DNA from: Sedimentitalea sp042687825
Lineage (GTDB): Bacteria; Pseudomonadota; Alphaproteobacteria; Rhodobacterales; Rhodobacteraceae
Direction: 5' to 3'
Length of the DNA: 39,246 nucleotides
Assembly: GCF_042687825.1 (NCBI RefSeq)
Contig: NZ_JBHUQE010000024.1
Coordinates: forward strand, 1 to 39,246
Shown here: positions 7,931 to 14,051 of the stretch, piece after piece
Layout of the letters: each line of letters opens with the position of its first letter
How positions within the stretch are numbered: the first letter of the stretch is position 1
Made by a program: the position numbers and the translations under genes
The notes under the pieces: generated by a model
The model's input: the letters and a program-made list of their open reading frames with translations, nothing else
Told to the model about the DNA's origin: nothing
Databases searched by the model: none

Positions 7931-8824
7931 TTACTCGACATATTCGAGGAATTCCTCGATCACCTTGTTCAATGCGTCGGGCGCATTCTCCTGGGCAACA
8001 TGAGATGCGTTTTCGATCAGTTTCATTTGTGCGTCAGGGAAACGTCCGTGAAGATTTTCCGCAAGCAGCCTGAAAATAGTCGGGCTATCGGTGCCAGCGA
8101 TCAAAAGCACTGGTATTCGGATCTCTGAGAAAGGAAAAACTTTCAGATCTGGAAACCCGTGGTGCAAGGCCAACGCGCGGTCAGGACCGCGGTTCTCCCA
8201 AACCTGCGCCCGACGCTCCGTTGAAAGATTTTTGTAGTATCGGTTCCCCAAAACACCTCTGGCAAAGATTTCCACCGCCCGTTCCTCGTCACCGTGACGG
8301 AACGCTTTCTCAGCGGGTGCTACCGTGCCCCCGCCGAATTTCATAATGGCAAGTGCCAGTTGTGGCGAAGATATCAGAAGGCGCATCAGTTCAAGGGGCT
8401 TGGGCGGAATGCTCACATGCAATGAAATCGCCGGAGGTTCGATTAGGGTAAGGCTTCGAACCAATTCGGGAAACTGCCTTGCCAACAACAGGTCCACAAG
8501 ACCACCCCACGAGTGCCCGACAACATGCGCCGGACAAGCATCGAGAGTACGCAGCAAACTGGCGAGGTCATCGACATGAGTTTGAATAGGATCAGGAGCG
8601 TCGTCGGGAATTGGGAAATTGGGCTTATGAAAGCGGCGACTGTAGGCGATTGTGCGAAAGCGTCGGGAGAACGTATCGAACTGATGCGACCACGTTCGCG
8701 CATCCGACGCGCTGCCGTGGACAAAAACCAACGGAACACCCTCACCATTTTCGAAAGTCGCGAGGGCGGTCCCGTTGATCTCTATTGATTTGGCTGCATT
8801 AAGATCCAGCATTTGCGGTATCAT
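7931..8824 (-). CDS. alpha/beta hydrolase
   Basis: A 297-residue alpha/beta-hydrolase-fold enzyme of normal length. Visible elements are the oxyanion-hole HGSASDARTW (about 36-45), the nucleophile elbow GHSWGG with Ser105, the acid strand LLIAGTDSPTIF and the catalytic His in ENASHVAQENAP near the C-terminus. It has no signal peptide, so it is cytoplasmic. It stands alone among broken genes in the accessory region, and its substrate cannot be predicted. The ATG at 8824 has no clear ribosome site; an ATG four codons later is an alternative. Confidence 0.85.
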   Translation of the reverse strand: MIPQMLDLNAAKSIEINGTALATFENGEGVPLVFVHGSASDARTWSHQFDTFSRRFRTIAYSRRFHKPNFPIPDDAPDPIQTHVDDLASLLRTLDACPAHVVGHSWGGLVDLLLARQFPELVRSLTLIEPPAISLHVSIPPKPLELMRLLISSPQLALAIMKFGGGTVAPAEKAFRHGDEERAVEIFARGVLGNRYYKNLSTERRAQVWENRGPDRALALHHGFPDLKVFPFSEIRIPVLLIAGTDSPTIFRLLAENLHGRFPDAQMKLIENASHVAQENAPDALNKVIEEFLEYVE

Positions 8825-9416
8825 AGCACAGGTGGTGAATTCGAATAAGGTCCGCTCCGTCCGCTCACTGGCAGTCCAAGCCCGACCAGGCGAACGGCCC
8901 CTGTCTCGGAGATCCGCCGTTCACGCCCGACGCGGCGAACTTGCGGCGTGAGCCCAACCTGTGAGTTCGGTTTTGTCGCTGCGTGTGCATGCAGCGATAG
9001 AAATGCCGCGAGAGCAAAAGACTTGATCCCGCCACACAGTAGAAAAAGCGGTCATTGATGCAGGCCGCAGCGAGGATCGCGCCTCGAATTCAGACATCGC
9101 GAGACTTTGCTGCCTTTCCATCCATTGATTCGAGTGTCCCCTTGCGGTCTAAGTATGAACATCGTCGGACGACCAGCACTTCAGCAACAACGATGAGAGC
9201 GATGCCAGCCGGAGCAATGTGGTCTTGTCCTTCGGCAAAGACCAAATCTCTCCAGATCAGATCGCCCTAACTGTTCCATCGGTTCTGAAGCCCGACAACA
9301 CCAATTTACGAGCGACTGACTTTACCAAAAGAATTCAGAACCATCCTCGTTTCCTTCTTGCGCTGACGCGCATGGTCAATTTCAAACAGCTTCTTTCCGG
9401 CCAACCAATGGGTAGA
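8825..9416. other. gene-poor stretch, no recognisable gene
   Basis: About 590 bases between the hydrolase and the DUF1214 fragment. Only short, unrecognisable frames are present. I see no RNA gene or convincing IS end here. Confidence 0.45.
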
Positions 9417-9950
9417 CTATTGCGCCACGATATCCGGCGCGAACCAGGTGCCTTCGCGCACCTCGTTGGTGGGGCGGTAGCACCGGAAGGTCGCCGAGAA
9501 GCCGGAACCGGCCTCGGTCGGCAGCCAATTGGCCTCATTCACGCCCTCGAGCAGGTCCGGTCCGAAACCCGTGACAAGCGATCCATCCGTGTTTGTCGCC
9601 ATCGGCGAGACATTGTTGAGGTTGTAGCGATCCAACGGGTTGTCGATCACAAGATAATCCGGCAGCCCGACCATCGTCACCGACCAGAATGCGGTGCAGA
9701 CATCAGACGGGTTCTGCCCAGCCGGGAAGGTGATCGTGTAGGATTTCGATCCGTCCAGCACATTCCCGGCACTGTCGGCAGCGGCAGTGAAATAGATCAC
9801 CTCGACCGTATCGTTGGCCCAGATGCCAATCCGGTTCACGATCATGCGCGACACGTAATCCTCGCCATAGGTGCCGATTGTATCCGTTCGGCCCCAGCCA
9901 CCCTGTTGCGTGCCATAGCTTGCCGTGGCCTGGTCGACCGCAGGAACCCG
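9417..9950 (-). pseudogene. 3' fragment of a DUF1254/DUF1214 gene
   Basis: The minus frame encodes GTYGEDYVSRMIVNRIGIWA, VEVIYFTAAADSAGNVLDGS, AFWSVTMVGLPDYLVIDNPL, TNTDGSLVTGFGPD and EANWLPTEAGSGFSATFRCY: the end of DUF1254 and a complete DUF1214 domain, with a normal C-terminus at 9417. Upstream of about 9950 the frame becomes antisense to a different gene, so there is no start codon or signal peptide. It has the composition expected of the missing 3' part of the fragment at 6057-6503, although about 100 middle residues are in neither piece. Confidence 0.72.
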
Positions 9951-9951
9951 A

Positions 9952-10364
9952 TCGATGATACGCAGACGGTAACACTGTCGCTTGCGGCCGAGACCAGCAC
10001 ATCGCGTTCCGGAGATCCCGTCACGTTCATCGCCCGGTGCAAATCCAATACGACGGAGGCCTATGTCGTTTGGGGCGATTTTCTTGGTGACGATTCCAAC
10101 GATGTGTATTCGGAGTGGAAGCGCGTCACCGTCCGGATCGGCGCGGGGCAAGCGAGAGAAGAGCGGTGGGGTGTGTCCACAGACCGCAACGCCACCTTTG
10201 CCCCCAGCTGGGCCGGAAACCTCCTGAAGGAACTCCTAGACGAAGACAGGCTTGTTCTTCAGACCATTCCCTATGGTGAGAACCCAAACACCGCGATCTT
10301 TGATATATCTGCGCTGCGCGGGGTGCTAGGGGAGTTGGCCGAGACGTGTAACTGGAGCTTTTGA
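9952..10364 (+). pseudogene. C-terminal part of a VasI/TagO-like protein
   Basis: The plus frame from 9952 encodes DDTQTVTLSLAAETSTSRSG, PVTFIARCKSNTTEAYVVWG, RWGVSTDRNATFAPSWAG and VLQTIPYGENPNTAIFDISA, ending ETCNWSF. This matches the distal part of VasI/TagO-type proteins (type VI secretion-associated, periplasmic), including the pair of cysteines. The signal peptide and N-terminal part are missing; before 9952 the sequence switches to the opposite-strand DUF1214 fragment. No other type VI genes are in the window, so a secretion role is not supported here. Confidence 0.55.
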
Positions 10365-10391
10365 GGATGCTTGGTTCGTCGCGCTGGCGTT

Positions 10392-11006
10392 CTAAGGCTT
10401 TTGTCGTGCCACTGTCATCACCCGAGAATATGGCTTGATCCACTTGGCCTTATCCGGGCTCAGCCAACCGATGAGCTCCATGATCTGACTGTATTCCTTA
10501 GTGATGTTGCGGTGCATGATCGGCTCATGGTGGAAAATCCGGTTCCGAAACTCACGGACATCATCGCATCTCTTGTAGAGGGCGGCGTAGGTGACTGCCG
10601 ACGGCAGATCTGGGAAGGCAGCATTCAGGTTCGGCCAAAACACCGGTTCGTGTCTTGGTAGGAGCATGTTGACCCAAAACCCGAAGTTGAGTTCAGCTGT
10701 CATTCCGCCCGAGGTGACAGGACCACGGGTTCTGAGTTTGTCACGGGCTGTCTTTACAATCCGCGTCCCATTCTTCTTGATCTGAAGGAGAAAAGCTGGG
10801 TCATCCCACCATGTTTGTCCATACAGTGCGATCAATTGTGTGCAGATGGTATTGCGAAGGCAGACCTCAGAAGCGCTCAAAACCGGGAAAAATGCTTCGC
10901 TCAGTTGGATGTTCCATCCATAAAGCGCTAGTGCTCGCTGCTGATCGTGACCAGCCTCTCTAAGGTACTTTGTCAGGCGCTCCTGAGAAATTATATTTGC
11001 AACCAA
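10392..11006 (-). CDS. Abi_2/AbiF-like HEPN RNase-type protein
   Basis: A 204-residue protein of the Abi-like (Abi_2) family. Conserved stretches are ALALYGWNIQLSEAFFPVLS, EVCLRNTICTQLI, AELNFGFWVNMLLPRHEP and, near the C-terminus, REFRNRIFHHEP, which contains the HEPN RNase signature RN-x3-H (R154, N155, H159). Known relatives are abortive-infection or toxin RNases that act on RNA in the cytoplasm. The start is TTG at 11006; no in-frame ATG or GTG lies in the preceding 58 bases, and AAGG sits close upstream. A small-RNA gene points the other way from 11089, with a palindrome in between. The gene is intact, unlike much of its neighbourhood. Target and trigger are unknown. Confidence 0.82.
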   Translation of the reverse strand: MVANIISQERLTKYLREAGHDQQRALALYGWNIQLSEAFFPVLSASEVCLRNTICTQLIALYGQTWWDDPAFLLQIKKNGTRIVKTARDKLRTRGPVTSGGMTAELNFGFWVNMLLPRHEPVFWPNLNAAFPDLPSAVTYAALYKRCDDVREFRNRIFHHEPIMHRNITKEYSQIMELIGWLSPDKAKWIKPYSRVMTVARQKP

Positions 11007-11031
11007 TGCCTTACTGCTCCGCTCGGTCCTT

Positions 11032-11048
11032 AACGGGTCTAGACCGTT
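11032..11048. promoter_or_regulatory. palindrome between the Abi gene and the small RNA
   Basis: AACGGGTCTAGACCGTT is an inverted repeat (AACGG, extra G, TCTAGA, CCGTT). It lies 26 bases upstream of the Abi start codon and 4 bases before the TTGACA box of the divergent RNA promoter. The position suits an operator shared by the two genes, or a hairpin in the Abi leader. The function is inferred from position only. Confidence 0.45.
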
Positions 11049-11052
11049 TTTC

Positions 11053-11082
11053 TTGACATTCGGGCGGAAATCACCCTATATT
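11053..11082 (+). promoter_or_regulatory. strong sigma-70-type promoter of the small RNA
   Basis: TTGACA at 11053-11058 and TATATT at 11077-11082 are separated by 18 bases. The predicted start is around 11089. The -35 box is a perfect match, unusual among alphaproteobacterial promoters, and suggests high constitutive transcription. Confidence 0.72.
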
Positions 11083-11088
11083 CACATC

Positions 11089-11168
11089 AATCGAAGACAA
11101 CTTTAGGTCTTCAACCTCTTAGATGCCCGCGACAGCCTTCACCGGTCCTCGCGGGTTTTCGCTTTTTT
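11089..11168 (+). ncRNA. candidate small RNA divergent from the Abi_2 gene
   Basis: A transcript of about 80 nt is predicted from the promoter above. It begins with a hairpin GAAGAC (11093-11098) / GTCTTC (11107-11112) with an 8-nt loop. A single-stranded linker containing AACCTCTTAGATG follows. It ends in a rho-independent terminator: CCCGCGA (11126-11132) pairs with TCGCGGG (11149-11155), followed by TTTTCGCTTTTTT. No credible open frame fits inside. Abi_2/AbiF genes are known to be accompanied by a structured RNA (the abiF RNA motif), and AbiF-RNA pairs have been described as toxin-antitoxin systems, so this is a candidate partner RNA. I cannot confirm a match to that motif. An unrelated regulatory sRNA is the alternative. 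Confidence 0.6.
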
Positions 11169-11227
11169 GGGCATAGCTATAGCAAATTCGTTGCATATTC
11201 TACGGCGGACAAATCAGTGGCTGGTCT

Positions 11228-11401
11228 TTACGGTTTGTCGCTAGGCGCGATGACAACTCCGAGCGCGAACATTAGCTTTGAGCCACAACCGTTGCAGGGC
11301 CACGAGTTCCCCCGTTCGACATTACGCTCCCAGATATAGGATTCATCGCCGCAATCCTGTTTAGGGCATGTGGCCCGGACCTGTCGTGGCTCAAAGCGCA
11401 C
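11228..11401 (-). CDS. small zinc-ribbon-like hypothetical protein
   Basis: A 57-residue frame starting at GTG 11401, encoding RFEPRQVRATCPKQDCGDE, then YIWERNV and WPCNGCGSKLMFALG. Two cysteine pairs (CPKQDC and CNGC) 21 residues apart, with aromatic residues between them, suggest a zinc ribbon. There is no strong ribosome site, and upstream in-frame codons lack other starts. It sits between the small RNA and the tRNA-Arg gene. Whether it is expressed is uncertain. Confidence 0.42.
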   Translation of the reverse strand: MRFEPRQVRATCPKQDCGDESYIWERNVERGNSWPCNGCGSKLMFALGVVIAPSDKP

Positions 11402-11491
11402 CTGTTGGGCATATGAGCCTGTCTGAGGTAGAGCGTTACACGCGCGCTGCTGATCGTGAACGAATGGTCAAGTTACTGGTAAGGGTTGCCT

Positions 11492-11527
11492 AAAATGGGA
11501 CACGCTTACTCAGAAACGGGACACACC
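11492..11527. repeat. 22-bp-spaced GGGACAC repeats, possible IS end
   Basis: TGGGACAC at 11496 and CGGGACAC at 11518 are exactly 22 bases apart, each preceded by an A-rich tract (AAAA and GAAA). This layout resembles the multiple terminal repeats of IS21- or IS481-like elements. It lies just outside the 3' end of tRNA-Arg. No transposase is attached. Confidence 0.4.
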
Positions 11528-11575
11528 CGCGCAACCCGCTGTAAAATAGGAGAAAAAATCGTGCAATTTATGAAA

Positions 11576-11652
11576 TGGCGACCCCGGCAGGATTCGAACC
11601 TGCAACCTGCCCCTTAGGAGGGGGCTGCTCTATCCAGTTGAGCCACGGGGCC
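11576..11652 (-). tRNA. tRNA-Arg (anticodon CCU)
   Basis: Read on the minus strand, a full cloverleaf is visible. The acceptor GGCCCCG pairs with CGGGGTC (one G-U). The D arm lies in GGCTCAACTGGATAGAGC, the anticodon stem is GCCCC/GGGGC with loop CTCCTAA (anticodon CCT), and the T arm contains GGTTCGAATCC. The discriminator is G and CCA is encoded. It reads AGG codons. Its 3' end faces the accessory region to the left, the usual geometry for an island integrated at a tRNA. Confidence 0.96.
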
Positions 11653-11661
11653 AGCGCGGGT

Positions 11662-11690
11662 TTTATGAGGGATTTGTACCGGGGTGTAAA
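11662..11690 (-). promoter_or_regulatory. promoter of tRNA-Arg
   Basis: On the minus strand, TTTACA (11685-11690) and CATAAA (11662-11667) are 17 bases apart. The expected start lies a few bases before the mature 5' end at 11652. Confidence 0.55.
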
Positions 11691-11857
11691 CGCAGGCCGG
11701 TGAGAAACCCGGGGTTGCGGCGGCACCGGGCGGCGGGGCCCTGGTGCCGACCTTTCAGGTCGGTGCCAGCGATGCCGACACCGATCGAATCGACCGGGAC
11801 GCGGGCAGCGGGGCCGTAAAGGCGGGCGGCCCTTGCTGGCGCGACCGGGACGGGTCG

Positions 11858-12172
11858 CTACATCGGGATGATTTCCGCGACTTCGACCGAGCCGCTGCCA
11901 TCCACGACCATCGGGCAGCCCTTTGCCATTTCGGTCGCGGCGGCAATATCGGCGGCGCTAACCACAGAATAGCCCGACAGCGGGTTGGCGCCGCCATCCT
12001 CGGCCACACCGGCGGCGCTGACGGTCTTGGACAGGCCCACCGGCGCGCCGGGCTGCACCAGGGCCGCACCCATACCACCCATCCAGGCCTGCCAGGCCGC
12101 CATGACCTTTTCACCCTCTTCCGGGCTCTCGGGGGTTTTTCCGCCGTGATAGGCAAAGATAAATTCCGGCAT
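11858..12172 (-). CDS. YCII-related (DGPF) domain protein
   Basis: A 104-residue protein of the YciI/DGPF family (MPEFIFAYHGG, WQAWMGGMGAALVQPGAPVG, NPLSGYSVVSAADIAAATEM). Such ferredoxin-like-fold proteins often sit beside ArsR regulators and SRPBCC proteins, as here; their reaction is generally unknown. The start has a clear AGAGGAG ribosome site 7 nt before the ATG. It is the last gene of a three-gene minus-strand operon after the ArsR and SRPBCC genes, 26 bases from the latter. Confidence 0.85.
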   Translation of the reverse strand: MPEFIFAYHGGKTPESPEEGEKVMAAWQAWMGGMGAALVQPGAPVGLSKTVSAAGVAEDGGANPLSGYSVVSAADIAAATEMAKGCPMVVDGSGSVEVAEIIPM

Positions 12173-12198
12173 GATATTGCTCCTCTGTTGAAATCCGT

Positions 12199-12627
12199 TC
12201 AATGCAAAAGCCTGGACAATTTGTTCAGGGTCGAGACCCAGCCTTTTTCGTGGCTGTCTGCCTGCGCGTCATCGCCCAGATCGCGGTGGTCGATGATCAG
12301 GCGCGACCCGGTTTCGGTCGCCACAACGCGCAGCGTCACGTGGCTTTCGGCGCCGCGCGTATCGGTATCGTCATGCCAGGCCCAAGTCAGGCCCAGCCCA
12401 TGCGGCGGCTCCAGATGCGTGACCTGGCCCGACACCTTATAGCGTTGACCGTCGGCGTTTTGCATCACCGAGTACCACGGGCCGGTGCGGCTGAAATCCA
12501 GGTCGCCTTCGGGCACATGCATGCCTTCGGGGCCCCACCATTGCAGCAGCTTGTCGGCCCGGGTGATCCAGTCAAACAGCTCGTTTGCGGGCAGATCGAA
12601 TGCGCGCTCAAGATGCAGGTCAGCCAT
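12199..12627 (-). CDS. SRPBCC (AHSA1-like) domain protein
   Basis: A 142-residue START/Bet v1-fold protein of the activator-of-Hsp90-like group. LERAFDLPANELFDWITRAD, LLQWWGPEGMHVP, and the C-terminal HRDLGDDAQADSHEKGWVST with the final helix GWVSTLNKLSRLL are characteristic. The start ATG at 12627 lies inside the end of the ArsR gene (8-nt overlap) and has an AAGGAAG ribosome site, so translation is probably coupled. It binds an unknown hydrophobic ligand or client and is likely repressed by the ArsR protein. Confidence 0.87.
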   Translation of the reverse strand: MADLHLERAFDLPANELFDWITRADKLLQWWGPEGMHVPEGDLDFSRTGPWYSVMQNADGQRYKVSGQVTHLEPPHGLGLTWAWHDDTDTRGAESHVTLRVVATETGSRLIIDHRDLGDDAQADSHEKGWVSTLNKLSRLLH

Positions 12628-12952
12628 TGCATTCTTCCTTTTCACGTCGGATCGCAGCGTCGAGCCGGTCCAGACTGGTCTCCCAGAAGGTGCGGCGCGA
12701 CAATGTCCAGTCGGCTATCGCCCGCAACCCCTCGGGCCGCACCGAATACAGCCGTTGCGTACCGCGCGCCCGTTGCGTCACCAGCCCGGCCTGCCGCAGC
12801 ACTTTGAGATGCCGTGACACGGCGGGGCCGGTCATCGCCGCGCGGGCCACCAGATCACCGGCGCTGCATTCCCCCTGATCCATCAACTGCTCGACAATCG
12901 CCAGGCGCGTGGCATCGGACAGGGCGGAAAAGGTGCTGCAGAGGGCGTTCAT
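12620..12952 (-). CDS. ArsR/SmtB-family transcriptional regulator
   Basis: A 110-residue winged-helix repressor. FSALSDATRLAIVEQLMDQG begins the domain, CSAGDLVARAAMTGPAVSRH contains the recognition helix, and LRQAGLVTQRARGTQRLYSV is the wing. The metal-binding ELCVCDL motif of ArsR is absent, so a non-metal signal is likely. It heads the operon with the SRPBCC and YCII genes. A strong AT-rich inverted repeat lies directly upstream of the start, supporting autoregulation. GTG at 12958 is an alternative start. Confidence 0.9.
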   Translation of the reverse strand: MNALCSTFSALSDATRLAIVEQLMDQGECSAGDLVARAAMTGPAVSRHLKVLRQAGLVTQRARGTQRLYSVRPEGLRAIADWTLSRRTFWETSLDRLDAAIRREKEECNG

Positions 12953-12956
12953 GCCC

Positions 12957-12980
12957 ACTATTTAACACAATAGTTAAATA
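12957..12980. promoter_or_regulatory. probable ArsR-family operator
   Basis: TATTTAAC (12959-12966) and GTTAAATA (12973-12980) form a perfect 8-bp inverted repeat with a 6-base centre. A nested ACTATT/AATAGT repeat overlaps it. It ends 7 bases before the ArsR start codon and is far more AT-rich than its surroundings. It resembles ArsR/SmtB operators. Confidence 0.65.
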
Positions 12981-13019
12981 AGGTACAGCCGGAATGCCCA
13001 CCCGGCCCGGCGGTCCGGT

Positions 13020-13895
13020 TCAGACGGCGAATTCGGCGGCGCCGTAGCCCTGCAGGAACAGCAAACCGGTCAGATCGCCAAAATTGATGCGCGTGTCGCA
13101 TTGCGCCGCCACCGAGGGTTTGGCGTGCAGCGCCACGCCGGTGCCGGCGCGCTGCAGCATCCCAAGGTCGTTGGCCCCGTCGCCGACCGCAATCACCTCG
13201 GCCTCGGAGATGCCCAACCGCCTGGTGATCTGCTCCAATGCTTCGACCTTGGCCGCGCGGCCCAGGATGGGCTGCGCCACCTGACCCGTCAACTTTCCGT
13301 CCTGGACCAACAGCGTGTTGGCCCGGTTCTCGTCAAAGCCCAGGCGCGCCGAAACCGCCGCCGTAAAGGCGGTAAATCCGCCCGACACCAGCGCCGCATG
13401 GCCACCATGCGCCTTCATCGTCGCCACCAGCGCCTTGCCCCCGGGCATCAGGGTGATGCGTTGCTCCAGCACCTTTGCGATCACCGCCTCGTCCAGACCC
13501 GCCAGCAGCCCGACCCGCTCGGTCAGGGCACCTTCGAAATCCAGTTCTCCGTTCATCGCCCGTGCGGTGATGTCCTTGACCCGCGCACCGACGCCGGCCT
13601 CGTCGGCCAGCTCGTCGATACATTCCTGCTGGATCATCGTGCTGTCCATGTCGGCCAGCAGCATTTTCTTGCGCCGCCCCTCTGCCGGCTGCACCACAAG
13701 GTCGATCCGCAGGTTCTGAACATCCTCCCAGACCTGCCATTGATTCGCCGGGCGATCCTGCAGCGGGAATTCGGCGGCCACGTCCGGGGCCAGCCACTGC
13801 ACCGCGCCACCGCCCCAGGCATTGCGCAGCGACTCGACCAGAGCCGGGTCCAGGCAGGGTGTTTCCGGGTTGGTCAAAAGGGTCGCGATATACAT
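13020..13895 (-). CDS. serB: phosphoserine phosphatase
   Basis: A 291-residue HAD-superfamily phosphatase that dephosphorylates 3-phosphoserine, the last step of serine synthesis, in the cytoplasm. The catalytic motif ADMDST lies at 81-86 (nucleophile D82, general acid D84), motif II is in ALVSGGFTAF, and motif III is VGDGANDLGML. The N-terminal 75 or so residues form an ACT-like regulatory segment, as in proteobacterial SerB. It is divergent from serC and serA, so all three enzymes of the phosphorylated serine pathway are adjacent. Confidence 0.96.
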   Translation of the reverse strand: MYIATLLTNPETPCLDPALVESLRNAWGGGAVQWLAPDVAAEFPLQDRPANQWQVWEDVQNLRIDLVVQPAEGRRKKMLLADMDSTMIQQECIDELADEAGVGARVKDITARAMNGELDFEGALTERVGLLAGLDEAVIAKVLEQRITLMPGGKALVATMKAHGGHAALVSGGFTAFTAAVSARLGFDENRANTLLVQDGKLTGQVAQPILGRAAKVEALEQITRRLGISEAEVIAVGDGANDLGMLQRAGTGVALHAKPSVAAQCDTRINFGDLTGLLFLQGYGAAEFAV

Positions 13896-14051
13896 GGGTC
13901 AGTTTCCGATAGGCGACGGGAATGTCGCAATTGAGAGATCAAGCGGCGCTATAGCCGCGTTTTTCCACTTGTTAAACCCCGCGACCCGCCGTATCCCGTC
14001 CGCGGGACACCCCTCCCCAACGAGGGGCGAATATCTGAAAGGGTAGCATTC

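Noticed and set aside
9952..10364. Evidence for a type VI secretion locus
   Set aside because: Only a truncated VasI/TagO-like tail is present. No other type VI components occur in the window.
11744..12442. A 232-codon plus-strand frame over the YCII and SRPBCC genes
   Set aside because: It is antisense to two well-supported genes with ribosome sites and has no homology.
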